The notes under the pieces are model-generated. The model was not told the origin of the DNA. It saw nothing but the letters and a program-made list of their open reading frames with translations, and searched no databases. 64,000 nucleotides of DNA, taken from NCBI GenBank assembly GCA_949358305.1, contig OX442319.1, positions 10,292,001-10,356,000 on the forward strand, given 5' to 3'. How positions within the stretch are numbered: the first letter of the stretch is position 1; each line of letters begins with the position of its first letter. Of this stretch, positions 33,880-47,100 are shown in pieces. The DNA is from Strigamia acuminata. Taxonomy: Eukaryota; Arthropoda; Chilopoda; Geophilomorpha; Linotaeniidae. Both the position numbers and the translations under genes were made by a program.

Positions 33880-35275
33880 GAGCATCTTTGATGTCATTTG
33901 GTGGTTTCCGGAACAGAAACTGCTGTATTTACGTCATCGTATCTATTTAACGGAACAAGCTAAAAGATATTTAAACATGTGAAATTGCTATAGGAAATCT
34001 TAGGAATTGTTCTATATTCCCTGGATATATCCAAATATCGGATTTCTGTTTACAATTTTAAAATAAGTTGTTCAAACTTTTAAAAATGAGGAACATCAGC
34101 TCTTCTTGTTTACAGCGGTTATTAGGATTAAAAATTTACAACCGAAGGAGGCTTCCTTTTGAGCATGTGCTTAAGAATTCAGAATGCGCTGCTGCAAATT
34201 GCCACAATCCATCACCAGCTTCATAACAGCATTTATGAACACTGACATTTTACTTAAGCCCTTCTCATTTTTATATCCTTTTTTATTTTTATTTATATCT
34301 TTTTTTTCTATTGTCCTCGGTCTCTGGAGAAATTTCTCCTTTTGGATCTTCCCCACTCTCTCTCTCTCTCTCTCTCTTCCAGCTTTGAAGTCACATTATA
34401 TTTTATTTGAACTTGTCCCTCTGTCCCATTCTTCAACTTCTGTCATCAGTTGTCGCCCGGCGTCCGAATTTGTCCCTTGGGTTGGCCCCTGCGTTTTATG
34501 GATGACAACTTGAATGAATTTGCTGCTCGATTAAAGCTTGGAACTCTCAAAGGACTGGCTAAGAAGGGGAGATAAAACGTGTTTGGTTTATGATCTTGTC
34601 GCACGTTGAGTCCAGTTTGCTGATTTTTGTGTCATTTTTGTTTTTTTTTCTTTCTTTTTCTTTTTCCTTGTTCTTGATTTGTGCACAGCTGCAGAGTGTG
34701 CACTAGCAATCGACCATTTTCTTTTGTAGTTTCTCATCCCTTGCGATTAATTTCACTTTTCTTTCGTGGTATTTTTTTTTTTATATAAGTTGTATAAAAA
34801 GTTTTGGATGATTGTTTTTCTTTTTGGTGTTGTTGTGATAAGAGTGTGGAAATTAAAAAATTTAAATCGATTTTTGTTTTTCAATATTTTTTTTGTGATT
34901 GAGTAAATAAATAAAAGCTTTGAGGATAAACTTAAATTGATGATGTAGTTGGGTATAATAAACAAACAATGCTGGATTGTGATGGAGAGATGGGAAACAG
35001 CAGATGCAAGTGATTCATTGATTTACTTAGCGTTACACCTGCACACAACGACGTAACTCTCAGTGCCAGATATGGTTAGATTGTGGTGAAATTATGCGTA
35101 ATCGATTAAAATTTTAATGAAATTACTCTAAGAATGAGTTTGAATGTCTTTAGAGACAAACGGGCATTCAAAGTTTGTGTTTACGTGTTTGTACTGTGGA
35201 AGACAAAAACATGCCAAACTATGAATGTGTGTGTGAGAGATTATTTCGTTTTATATTTGTTTATATAGTTTAGTT
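33880..35275. other. Intergenic, no gene recognised
   Basis: Contains a CT dinucleotide run at 34357-34378 and T-rich stretches. No supported gene. Confidence 0.3.
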
Positions 35276-35279
35276 TTCC

Positions 35280-35645
35280 ATGGATTTTTCACGGCATTTT
35301 TCAGGGGTTTTCACGGCATTTTCCATAGGTTTTCACGGCATATTCCATGGAATTTTCACGGTGTTTTCCATGGAATTTTCACGGCATTTTCCAGGGGTTT
35401 TTACGGCATTTTCCATGGAATTTTCACGGCGTTTTCCATGGGTTTTCACGGCATTTTCTACGGGTTTTCACGGCATCTTCCATGGAATTTTCACGGCATT
35501 TTCCATTGGTTTTTACGGCATTTTCCATCGGTTTTCACGGCATTTTCCATGGTTTTTACGGCATTTTCCACGGGTTTTCACGGCATTTTCCACGGGTTTT
35601 CACGGCATTTTCCACGGGTTTTTACGGCATTTTCAATGGGATTAA
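35280..35645. repeat. Minisatellite, TTTTCACGGCATTTTCCATG units
   Basis: About 15 units of 21-27 bp built from CACGGCATTTTCCA with alternating GGGTTT, GGAATTT or GGTTT linkers. All three forward frames stay open because of the repeat; not regarded as coding. No terminal inverted repeats were found around it. Confidence 0.85.
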
Positions 35646-35649
35646 TTTT

Positions 35650-38600
35650 TATGGGATTTTTCACAGTATTTGTCTGTTTTTGATATTAATATTTTAATAA
35701 ACAGTATAGAAAATAAATATATTTTAGTTACATTGTATATAACAAATGATTATACAAATTTCATATTTAATCGGTGGAAATATAATGTAAATATAACGTC
35801 AAGCAGTGTGGAAACGATGTGAAAATATAATTGTAATATAACGTCAAACAGTATGGAAAGATTGTCGAAATGTAATGGAACAATAATAACATTAAAAAGT
35901 ATGGAAAATGATCAAAAGTTTGTGTGGAAATCAATTCTTTCCGTACGAAAACATGAAATCAAAAGGTAAAATTTTTACATTCTGGAAATGCAACATGTCT
36001 ACCAAATAGAAATTAACCACACCGGTAACTCTTTCCACACGTTTTCCAAATCTGTTAGTTGCACCATTGGTTATAAAAACCCAAACAAAGCATAAACAAC
36101 TCCAAAACCCACTCTACACCTGACAAGATGATATTTTATCTCCCTTTTTAATACCCATTCCATTTAATAGAAAAACACTAAAAAAAACAAAAACAGAAAC
36201 ACTGAATACGTAGAAAGCGAAGCAAGATTTAACAGCAAGCATGTTGCAACTATAAATCCTTCTTTTAAAAAGTGCATTTGGTGTCCTCCGCGCAGGAAAT
36301 GAGATTACGTCTACCTTGATCCACCTCCTCCATTTCTCTCTTTACTGCCCTCTTTTAGTGCAGGTCCGTCTGGCGGTGCTCACTCTCCCTCTAGTCTCTT
36401 TTAGCCGCCATCCAACGCAAACTATGAAGCCCAAGGTTGCTCCCATTCGCCATTCACTCCATACATGCGAAGCCCCAAATTTCATTAGGGTGTCATCCAC
36501 ATGACTTTTGCAAATCCCAAAACCATCAGACAGTCTTATAACCAGTCCCTTTGGTGCAGTGTGGGTGGCAAAGCAGCTATTACACGGCTGGAGAAGAAAA
36601 ACGGGGGTGGGGAAAATTTATAAGGTCACGTAAAGGGAGGGCAGTGAGGGTCCAATCTGCGTCCGCATAACCTTTCATCTCCAGAGTAATAAGCTCAGAT
36701 CGTGACTGCGATGGTCAAGCAGATTTCTTATTAGCACCGCGAATTGCGGATTTAAATTTTTTTTTTTGTGAATAAATGTTTATTGCGATTGGGTATTGTG
36801 CAGGTTTGAGCACAGTTAGGAAGTACATTGTATTAGCAACAATACGAGCAACGGTAATGATAATAAAGGATTTTTACTTTTGTTAGTGAAGTGAAAGAGG
36901 TTTTAGGCATAGATCTTGGTCTTGTAATTTTGTATTTGGAAGCAAAGATACAAAAGGTACAGTGCTGTTTGTAGCTCTGCGAAAGTCTGATGGTGTCTTG
37001 CAGGGAAGTGAAATTTATGACGCTGAAGCTGACAGGGACAGGCAGGAAATTATACATTTCTTATCTAAGCCGAACAAAGAGGAGGAGAGACAAACTGATT
37101 TGCGTGGATGCATTCAGTTGGTGGAGAAGTGTACGCAATGGGCTTGAAGGTAAACTAAACAAAGTGCAAAGCCGGTTGGTATATCGGAGTAAATACAAAC
37201 CCGTACCTTCGCTTATCGATCGAGAACTAGAGACGGATAGAAGAGATTCTTTTTGTTAGGTGGAGGAGACTGAATGTAGCTTAGTCTATACTCTGTGGAA
37301 AAATCAATGGGAAAACAACACGCAATTTCCTCTGTATATGCACAAATATCTTAGTGATGCAGAATAGAAGAGGAAAAAGTAGGTTTTTTTTCAGTTGATG
37401 CAAATTTTTTATTTTACTTTATTATTCCATTGTGGAGGAATAAAAAGAAGAAAAATAAAAATGGAGTGATGGCAAATTGCAATGAGAAAATCATTGTATC
37501 CTGGTGGGCAGTGGTAGATTAACACTCTCTGGGGCTTTAGGTAGAGGGCCTCTTATGGTTAGACCGGTTTAAAAAAAGTGCACTTACGGGTACTTACAAA
37601 AATTATTATAATTTTTTTTTAATCGTAAATTTTAGATCTAAAAATTGAATTTTTAGATGCATTTTGTTGTATAATTTTTTTTTTGTATTTTTTTTGTGAC
37701 CGGTCTGAATTTGAGTCCTGCAAAAAAAAAATTAAAATAGTTGTGTGACTGATGTGATTCAGTTCCAACTTCCAACTTGTTAGCATTGACAAATGACGTC
37801 ACAGCCCAAAGGCTCTGGCCAATCAGCAATCAATCTTTAAAGAATTGGACAGGGACCAGAGGGATGTTGGTTGACCACGAGTGGTTTGAATCAACCACAG
37901 ATGTTAAAGGTGCAAAATGACAAAGGAAACAGCCATTTTGTTTCTTTTTAAGTGGTGGTTAATTTAGTCCTGTAAGTGTAGACTACGTTTGAATTAAGCA
38001 ATGTTAGCTCCATCTAGTGGCGACTAACGCAAATGGATATTTACTTTATGATGGCAAACTGATAATATAGACTTGCTTTTTAGATAATTTATTTTTGTTG
38101 TTTTTCTTTGTGCTTGTATTTTAAGTTTGTTTTCACGTTTCGGGTAATATTCCAATGTTTTGGTTGTTGAAAAGTGATTCCAATTTTTAACACACGTTGG
38201 CGCCATTTCCTTCACAAAATGTATGACGATTGAAATGAAGTAATTTAAACGCGATCACTAAAGTTATTTTAACGTTAAATTGTTTTTTTTTATAGCTTCG
38301 GCGAACTTTATTATTTGAATTTACTGACGAAACAAGAGGATTGGATCGAAGGAAATTAACACGGGTAACAAGACCCGTATGAGCACGGACAACCACTACA
38401 ACAAAAATGGTAGGATGTTTTAATTACTACTATTATTATTATTCTTAGTGTAACGTGCAATGTGTATCTACTACTGTTTTACACGGTTCATTTGACAACA
38501 GATCAAATTTTACATTTAAAATTCTGTTGGAAGCATTCCTGGTCCGAGAGTACGCTGACGTCATCCGCTACTCGCGCAATTGCATTCGTTGTTGGTCACT

Positions 38601-38990
38601 TCGTTCCGCCTTCATCACTGCCAAGAATAGTCGTCACGTCATCCATTTTGGTCCGGTCGTGCAAAATCGCCGGTTGGTTTGGTCGTCTTTTAGTGCGTTA
38701 ATTCTTAAATCGATTATCTCGTAGCATCGTAACGTACTCTTCGTTTAATACGACATTCGCAGTTATTTGTGATATTCCGAGTTTTTCTTTGTGTGCCGCC
38801 ATTTTTATTTGTGCCACGTCGACAATTTTCTGTCAGACTTGTGAACGAAATTGTCTATTTTCTAAGACAAATCTCGTGTGTCATGAACTAGTTAAGATGC
38901 GAGTGGCGAACCATGGGTTTATCGTGATTTTTTAATTATATTTTCGGCTCAATATTTTTAGAAGAAATCAGCAGAAAACAATTTTTGAAA
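35650..38990. other. Long intergenic stretch, no gene recognised
   Basis: Short imperfect repeats at 35770-35900 (AATATAACGTCAARCAGTRTGG, twice). Open stretches at 36960-37260, 38024-38396 and 38455-38724 show no recognisable domains. The sequence at 37507 (CAGTGGTAGATTAACACTC) might be a hAT-type end. Confidence 0.3.
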
Positions 38991-38998
38991 CTATTCAT

Positions 38999-39569
38999 TT
39001 ACCATGTTTACATGTACCCACTTATCTGGATAAGTGAAAATGCGAATTTTACTTTTCTGGAAAACTGATCATGTAAACAAATCAGTTTTCTAGAAAAGAC
39101 AGACTTATCTGGAAAACTAAATTCCAGTTGTACGAGCTAGATTTTGGGCGTTTTGCGCATTGAAAACTGCATGTAAACACCCGTGCATGCGCAAATTCAA
39201 AAACTTGGATGGAGATAGTGTCGGATCGTTGTAGTAAAAATACGTTAGGCCTACGTACCAACGACATTTGGTACCGAAATCAATGTGAAATCAGCTAAAA
39301 CCACCATTTTTGGGATCAGAATTTGCATATTAGGCACCATTGCAAAAATTCGAGCAAAAACCTCTTTCCTAACCACCATTTCATTTGTTTGGCTGAAATC
39401 GATCAACAGCCATTTTGTTGTTCCAGATAATCAAAGGGCAGTATGGGTAATTCTCGTATGACGTCATGTTACCAGAAAACTAACATCATGTAAACGCAAA
39501 CGGTTATCCAGATAAATACAATCCGAATATTCACTTATCTGGAAAACTGTGACCATGTAAACATGGTAA
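38999..39569. mobile_element. TTACCATGTTTACATG element, copy 2
   Basis: Ends TTACCATGTTTACATG and CATGTAAACATGGTAA are exact 16-bp inverted repeats. Internal blocks match copies 1 and 3. Confidence 0.85.
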
Positions 39570-40391
39570 TTTAAAGATTGAATTTTACCGCTGTTTTATT
39601 TGGAAATGAGGTTTTGTAAGTTGGTATTGTAAGACTGCATTTCAGTATAGAAGTGTAGCATTTACCAAATTGAACTCATTAATGAAACTGCCAACAATAA
39701 GAGTAGCAGTATCCAAAGTTCTGCCAAATATTAATACCTACAGACCAATGGTCATCACATTAGATATTCCACTGGAGCCACCACCAAAAACTAATGTAAA
39801 AATTCAAACATTACAAAATTTAAAAAAAAATTCAAAAGTATAAATATTTTACAAAGAAAAAAAATCTTTATGAAACTTTGCACAATCTTTATAAATGTTT
39901 GGAAAAATTGGTTAAAAATTATAAAAACTTTGGGCTCAATTTCTTCCCATCTCAGCACATTGAGCAGTCTACTGTGATTTTGACTGAGAAAAAAGTGTAA
40001 CAAGTTTTATCCACTCAAATAATTCCTCTCACGTTAATCACACGAAAATGATTTTCTCACTATAACTGAGACGAAGAAATAAAACTGAGAAGTAATCGGA
40101 AGAAATTAACTTTCTTTACTATTCATACGCTGGGAACTGGTACCACAGAATAAAACATGTAGAATAGCAACTTGGTGTCGGTTCCTTTGATGTTGGTGAG
40201 GCTCAAAAACGTCATGAAAACGTCAATTTCAGTGGCGCCATTGCTTAGTCGGCCTGTAGATCACCATGGAAAATCCTTGTTTTGTTAAAAAAAACGGACA
40301 CAACGACCAAACCTGCACGCCATGATTGGCAATTGGTACTGGCACTACTTTTTTTATTCATTACGTAATCATTATGTAATGTCCAGTCAGG

Positions 40392-40606
40392 CAGGGCTGG
40401 CGCGAGGGGTGAGATGGTGAGGCGGTTACCTCAGGCGCCATATTTCTAGGGGCTACATCTGTAGGTGCACAAACCGATTTTTTTTCAACAAAAAAAAAAT
40501 AATGATAATAAAATAAAAAATTGAGTAGATAAACAACAATGAACTGTTCAAAGGGTGGCATATGCCTTGCTTGCCTCAGGTGGAAATATGTGTCTCACCG
40601 GCCTTG
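40392..40606. mobile_element. Small hAT-like element, copy 1
   Basis: Begins CAGGGCTGGCGCGAGG and ends CCGGCCTTG, with further inverted similarity (CTCAGGCGCCATAT against GGCATATGCCTTG with CCTCAGG). Flanks CAGTCAGG and CAGTTAGG (40384-40391, 40607-40614) agree at 7 of 8 bases. The homologous empty site is at about 50193 (CCAGTCAAAGAGCGAGTGG). Confidence 0.7.
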
Positions 40607-40657
40607 CAGTTAGGGTACGAGCGATTGTTGAAACTCATCTCAATATCAAGGAGCAGT

Positions 40658-41382
40658 AGGCGCATTCGAAAAGTCATTAAAACGAGTGTAAACGTGTTTA
40701 CACTCGTTTTCACACGACATTTACACGAATTAATTCGTGTAAATGTCGTGTAAACTGGTTAAACGGAAACGGCCTGTACGCCACGTTTCCGTTTAAAATC
40801 TCCGTGCAACGAGTTTTCTCGTACAAATCGGGTCTTGCTGGCAGCCATCTTGGATTTTCGTTAGATCGGTTGGAACGATGTCGATCGCAAGAACAATTTT
40901 GTAGCAGGTATTAGCCGCATTCTTGCGATCGAATGCGGCCGATGTTCGACCGCATTTGTACGATCGAATGCGGCCGACGTTCGACCGACGTTCGGCCGCA
41001 TTTGTACAATCGAATGCGGCCGACGTTCGGCCGACGTTCGGCCGCGTTTGTGCGATCTAATGCGGCCGGTGTTCGGCCGCATTTGTGCGATTGAGGCGGA
41101 TGTTCAGCCGATTCCCGTTCTTAAATAAATATTAATGATAAAAATAATTAAAATAAATTTACATTTTATAATCATGTTTTTATAATCTCCTGTTTTTTTA
41201 GAGTAAACAACAACAATAATGACTCTGGTTATTATTTGGACTAATTTAATATTTACACTTGAATTTACACTGAATTTTGCACAGAAATTTATTTTGATAC
41301 TCGAAAATTGGGTCGTTTAACTTGACATTTACACTACCAGTTGCACTGGTCGTTTAGTGCAAATTAGTTTTCGAATGCGCCT
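40658..41382. mobile_element. AGGCGCATTC element with AGT target duplication, copy 1
   Basis: Ends AGGCGCATTCGAAAA and its inverse, flanked by AGT at 40655-40657 and 41383-41385. The related sequence at 53745-53760 reads GGAGCAGTGTTGGG without interruption, so the insertion and the 3-bp duplication are directly visible. The interior contains long palindromes of GTGTAAACGTG type and, at 40920-41090, a tandem array of GCGGCCGACGTTCGGCC with spacer GCATTTGTACGATCGAAT. No transposase. Confidence 0.85.
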
Positions 41383-42376
41383 AGTGTTGCGTGCGGTACA
41401 AGTACGCAGTACACGGCACTGACCCACAAAGTACCGCGGTCCTGGTACACGGCACTTAAAACTATTACAGTGCAGTTTTAAGATGGTTTTCGCTTGAAAC
41501 GGTTTCGGTTTTGCCAAATTCGACTAAAATTTGCGCCCAGAGACAGTCTCCCAGACTATCTAAAACTATCGCAGTGCAGTTTTAGGTACCTTAAAGGATT
41601 GCAGCTTCTTGATGTTAATAGGAGAGAAGGGTTCAACTTTATGGCACTGATATCTTTTTGGGGTTTGGTCATATAAAGTCCTCGAGGATATGTGGAACAT
41701 CTCCAGTGTCCACAACCGGAACTTTGGAATTATATGCAACGTGTTTGAAGATCACACACTTCAAGCAGTGAAATGCATAACAAAGTGCTCCGGCTGGACG
41801 ACGATCTGGCACATCTCCAGTGTCCATCATTTTTAGGGACAATGACTGGAGCCACCGCCAACAACCATACCAAAAAATAATTGGAAAATTCAAACATTTA
41901 CAATCGTAAAAAAAAAAAAAATTGAAAAGTTCAAAGATTTTACAAAAAAAAATTCATTACAAAACTTTGCACAATCTTAATTCAAACATCTACAAAATAA
42001 AAACAAATCATTTATTGAATAAAGAATACAGGTTTTGAGGGACTGGTTTAGTCGTCTGCAAGGTTTTCTTGCGTGTGTGATAAACAAATGTAGTTATTCA
42101 CTAACCCCATCTCAGAGCAATTGGCAAATATAATTTCCACTAGGTTGTGGATTTCAACTTTTGGCCAAAGTAATTAACACAATTAGTGCAGAATAAACGA
42201 CGAGGTTTAGCAATAACCTACCAGTTAAAGTAGTATTTCTATGGAGTTCATAAATTCCCATTAAATCCATTTGGTAGCTGAGAGGCCTCCACTACTCTCT
42301 TGTAAATAAAAAATTGAAAATTGAAAAAAAAATTATACAGAAATTTAAATATAGAGAAATAATAATAATGTAAGTA

Positions 42377-43503
42377 CAGTCGAAACTCTTTATAACGAAT
42401 CGCAAGGGACCGGAAGAATCGATTCGTTATAACGAGAATTCGTTAAAACGAATTAGGTGAAAAAATTAAATTTTATCATGAAAAACATTATTTATTCATA
42501 AACATGGTATTTCATGGTAGTTTCATGTTAATTTTGTCCGGATTCTTTAAAATTGTTGAAATTTGCAGCTGAAATTGTAGAACGGGACAAATTAAACGCA
42601 GTAGCTACAATGGATGGCTTCTTGCCATTGTCAATGGCATTAATAATGTTCAGCTTGGATTGAATTGAAATTGCCTTTCGTTTGGCAGCCATTTTCATTT
42701 TTTTTTGTTTTCTAAATATAAGCATCAGATGTGATCAGTTTTGAAAATTCGTTATAACGAGAGCTTATGGGTATTACAGTAGGCGCATTCAATAACTCCA
42801 AAACGATCGTTTAAACCCGTTTCCACGAACTTTTAAACGAGATTCTCGTTTAAAAGCTCGTGCAAACGGGTTTAAACGGGCTGAAAATACACGACCAAAA
42901 TAGATCGTTTAAATCTCCGTGCAACGGGAAAACTCGTGGAAATCGGGTATTGTTGGTGGCCATCTTGAATCTCCGTTAGATCGATCGCGACGATCGGAGA
43001 TATAAGTACAATTTTGCAGCTGTTCTAAATTTTTTGGTAGTGAATGACGATAATCATCACCATAGTATCACCATAGTAATAATTAGGGATTGAAACAATA
43101 GAAAAATGCGAGGGAAGAAAAATCTCAAAATAAATACCGTAAGCGACTTGAAATAAATACCCGTATGCGACTTGCAGCGGGATATGACCTAGAACTTGAT
43201 CTGGAATCCCAGATCAAGTTTGGCAGTTAAACAATCGTTTATTTGTTAAATAAACGATTGCATTCAGAAACGAGGCTTTTCGTCTAAAAATTCGTGCGAG
43301 ACGAAAATTTAGACGAGAAGTTATTGAATGCGCCTAGTGTACCTGAAAACTTGTTCGTTATAACGAATAATTCGTTATATCGAAATTCGTTATAACGAAA
43401 ATATTTAACATGGTGTTCTATGGCTGGCCAACCAAGTCATTTTCAACAATTCGTTATATCGATAATTCGTTATAACGCGATTCGTTATAAAGAGTTTCGA
43501 CTG
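42377..43503. mobile_element. Tigger-like element, larger copy, itself interrupted
   Basis: Ends CAGTCGAAACTCTTTATAAC and inverse, flanked by TA (42375-42376, 43504-43505). The empty site is visible in unit 3 near 52862 (GTAAGTAGGAATATAAAAT). A minus-strand frame at 42528-42692 starts MAAKRKAISIQSKLNIINAI and continues through a psq/CENP-B-type helix-turn-helix (VATAFNLSRSTIS), then is lost. The catalytic DDE part is absent, so it is non-autonomous. Confidence 0.9.
42781..43335. mobile_element. AGGCGCATTC element with AGT target duplication, copy 2
   Basis: Ends AGGCGCATTCAATAACT and inverse, flanked by AGT at 42778-42780 and 43336-43338, nested inside the Tigger-like element. The interior has GATCGTTTAAACCCG-type palindromes like copy 1, but the GCGGCC array is absent. 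Confidence 0.85.
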
Positions 43504-43848
43504 TATAGGAATATAAAATAATACTCCGTAATAATTACAAAAGACAATAAGAGCTAGTTGAAAATCCTGAAAACGTTCCTGAGTGGTACTATATGTATAG
43601 AGTATTTACTCACGCTGGTTTCCTATTTCAAGCATTTCAAAATGATTTTCTCAAAAAACTGAGAAGAAATGTTAATCCGGTGGTAATTGGTTGGTCGTTT
43701 TGAATTGGCACTGGCACTACTTTTTTATTCATTATAGGTAATCATTGTGTACTGACTGCTGTTTACAGTATTTGTAAACGAGGTTTTGTAAGTTAGTAGA
43801 TAAAAATTTTAAATTAAAATAAAAATTTATATAGAAATTTAAATAGAG

Positions 43849-44087
43849 TGTTGTCATTAAAGATCCACGCACTGGAAACCCAGGAAACAAGCAGGGAAGA
43901 CTTGAAGGAAACATTTAACAGACAGCATTTATTCTACCTCGCACGTAGTCGCCATCTTTAACATGAATGACGTCATAAATAAAAGAAAACATAAAGGACG
44001 CCAGATGGCTCCACATACATAGACAACATAATGTAAATAACAAAAATACCATGGTGCTATATTATATAATATGGCAAATACTCAACA
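43849..44087 (-). repeat. 3' LTR of the copia element
   Basis: 239 bp, begins TGTTG and ends CAACA, identical by eye to the other LTR. The minus strand carries an AATAAA near 43930. Confidence 0.95.
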
Positions 44088-44102
44088 ATGCGGCCCCCTA
44101 TA
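44088..44102 (-). other. Polypurine tract of the copia element
   Basis: On the minus strand TATAGGGGGCCGCAT immediately precedes the 3' LTR, the position expected for the plus-strand DNA primer. Confidence 0.7.
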
Positions 44103-44137
44103 GCACCATAATTCGCCGCTACATATATACATAAAAT

Positions 44138-47100
44138 TCATCCAAAGAGGCGTCGACAAAAGTGGGACATTTTAACTCGATCGTAAGCCTTTGTAAACCC
44201 ATCGGCAAAATTAAGCTTTGTACCGACGTGGGCAAGTATTACTTCCCCACTCCTAACCAGATTGCGGATCCAATGGAACCGTACGTCTATGTGTTTGGTT
44301 CTTCTCTTTTCGACTGCATTTCGAGAGAAGTCGACTGCCGATTGATTATCGCAATAGACGACGAACGAGAAATCAAACGCAATAAATTGGCACAGCTCAA
44401 ACATTATGCGCTTAATGAATAGGAAGTCCTTAATTGACTCTGTTAATGCCACATATTCGGACTCCATTGAAGAGAGTGTCACACATTTCTGCTTAAAGGT
44501 CCTCCAAAATATTGGAACGGATGATAACACTAAAATCGTTCCCCCAATCGAGGTTCTATCGTCGCGATTGTTCGCATAATCAGAATCCGTAAAGACCTCC
44601 AAAAACAAGTCAGCGCCCCGTGAGAGCTTCATACAGTAATCACGAGTGAGGAATAGGTATCCAAGCATCCTCACGAGTCCATTCCAATGCACAATACCAG
44701 GATCCGACTGGAATTGACTAAAGATGTTAGTTGCGTATGACAAGTCAGGGCGAGTTCTCGTGGACAAGAAAGAGAAGCAACCCAAGAGACTCCGATACGG
44801 GTATTTCAGCATATCAGTGCGTTCACCTTCAGTCTTGGGAGAGTCAGCTCGCGACATCAACGTCCCCACAGCAATCGGCAATCCAGCCTTGCTAGGCAGA
44901 AACATCTTGAATTTCTCCAGAATAGCCCCAATATAACCCCTCTGGTGCATCACAAAACCACAGTCTGTTTGTTCAAACTCAATTCCAAGCATCTTCCTTA
45001 CAGGTCCCAAGTTCACCAGGTCAAACTTTTCGGCAATGATTGAAGATGCCAAACTAATGTCCCTATTCGTAATGCCAAAAATAATAATGTCATCCACATA
45101 CACGATTAAGATGGTACGACATTTCAGTCGATAGACACAATTGCACCATAATAAGGGCTCAAAACCTCTGGACTTCAGGTAAGCGTCAAACTCATCATTC
45201 CAAGCCCTTCCAGACTGATGAAGCCCGTACAAGGCACGTTTCAAGAGGCAAACGAGGTGTTCTTTCCCCTTGGTGACAAATCCCTTAGGTTGACGGATGT
45301 AGACCGTCTCCTTAAGCTTGGCATACAAGTAGGCACTTTTAACATCAAATTGGCAATGTACCCAACTTAAAGTACAAACCAACAGGACAAACAGCAAGCG
45401 AATCACACTAAAGTCAACGACGGGCGAGAAAACATCATCGTAGGTATCTCCATAAATCTGATTGAAACCTTGGGCAACAAATCTGGCCTTGAAGCGGGCG
45501 ATCTTCCCATCAACGTCACGCTTCAACGCATACACCCAGCGAGAGCCCAGAACCTTCACTCCTGGCGGTAATTCCGTGAGGTCCCAGACATCACGGGCCC
45601 TCAAAATCGAAATCTCGTCACTCATGGCTCCCCTCCAGTCCTCAGAATTCTCCGAATTCACGGCAGATTCATAAGATCCAGGGACCCCAGCCTCCATGGT
45701 GAATAATTCCTCGCCACCCCAAGCCAAATCATCCCAAGAGTCGGAGCGGGTCAATTCCACGGTTTCCACGCATTCACCGGGCACTGAGTTCAGCCAGCCC
45801 GTAAACGGGTTGAGTGTCGAGTATACAAATAAAGATGCATCGTACATAAGGCCGGAATCCCGGCAGAAAGCAATCACATCATTCTCCGATTTGCACTGTC
45901 TAGAATTCTGGGAGAGTCCAAAATAGATATTATATCCCCTCAAATCCTTTCTCGGGACGGCCGTTCTAAACCACTCTACATCACGGCACGATCTCATCTT
46001 GCTAGCGTTACTTCTTGTTTCTCTAACTGAAGTCATCTTCGAGGATCCAGAGACCACCGGTGATCTCACGGCCCCAATTAATGGGAGATCCTCCACTTCA
46101 CGTCCTCCACTGCTCACCACGGGCGTCAGAGGGTGAACCAAAACCCTCAAGGGTCTAAGTGGCGATTCAATCCCCGGGATTTCCTGAGTTTCAACCTTGT
46201 CCATTAATCTTTCCTCATGTTCATCCAGTTTCGGAGTTTTGACCTCATCCTCATGTTTGTCCAATTCTCCATCCGGTCCATTCAAGCCCAAAATCGGGTC
46301 CTCGTCATAATAATCGTCCTCTGGTTCCTCAACAAAATCAACAGTCTTCGGGGTCAGAGTAATCTCCGGGTCCAGCACGCAAACACTGCCGATCTTCTGT
46401 TCGTCGAACACCACATTGGATGTGTCCCAAATAACTCTTTCCCCCGGTATGAAAACACGATATCCAATCGTTTTTGACGAGTAGCCAACCATAATTCCAG
46501 CTTTAGCTCGGTTGTCCAATTTGGACGTCTTTGCTGCAATCTTCGCATAAACTAAGCACCCAAAAGTTCTAAGATGTTTCACATTAGGCTTTGTACCATA
46601 AATTAATTCATACGGGGTCTTATCACTGTCTCTTCGAGATATTCTATTTATGGTATAGCACACAGTGTGAGCTGCCTCTTCCCAGAAATCATTCTCCAGG
46701 CCAGCATAGTCCAAACAACATCGAATTCCATTCATCAGGGTAAGATTAAATCTCTCAGCCACCCCATTCATTTGAGGCGTATAAATGTTAGTCCTCTCGT
46801 GTCGAATACCCTGGGATTCGCAAATCGCAGAAAACTTCCGGTTACAGTATTCGAGGCCATTGTCACTCCTCACAGCCATAATTTTATATCCAGTTTGACG
46901 TTCCATCCTTGCCTGATAAACCTTAAAATGATCAACTACCTCGCTCTTACTCTTCATTCCTATCACCGTCCGGTAACGCGAAAAATCATCCGTAAAAGTC
47001 ACGAAATAGATAAATCCAGTTCTTGATGGTATACTCAAGGGTCCACATACATCCGTGTGTACAAGCTGAAGTGGCTTACTCGATCTCGGTCCCGGTATGG

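Larger units (their letters stand above)
39570..42230 (-). repeat. Degraded Ty3/gypsy-type unit 1
   Basis: First of three similarly ordered units. Shared blocks are: a TGAGAAAAAAGTGTAACAAG block, a CACGCCATGATTGGCAATTG block, a TGTTGAAACTC plus AAGGAGCAG block, a TACCGCGGTCCTGGTACAC block, TGGACACTGGAGATGTGCCA repeats (minus strand), and an AATTCAAACATTTACAAT block. Orientation is inferred from the reverse transcriptase piece in unit 2. Two later insertions lie inside (40392-40606, 40658-41382). Confidence 0.6.
42230..43848. repeat. Degraded unit 2, left part
   Basis: Sequence 42230-42376 and 43504-43848 matches 52735-53390 of unit 3 in the same order (GGTAGCTGAGAGGCCTCCAC, TAGGAATATAAAATAATA, GAGTATTTACTCACGC, GGCACTGGCACTACTTTTTT). 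It is interrupted by the Tigger-like element and then by the copia element; it resumes at 50115. Confidence 0.7.

Noticed and set aside
35280-35697. Open frames of 80-121 codons through the 35.3-kb array
   Set aside because: All three forward frames stay open because of the repeat unit; not coding evidence.
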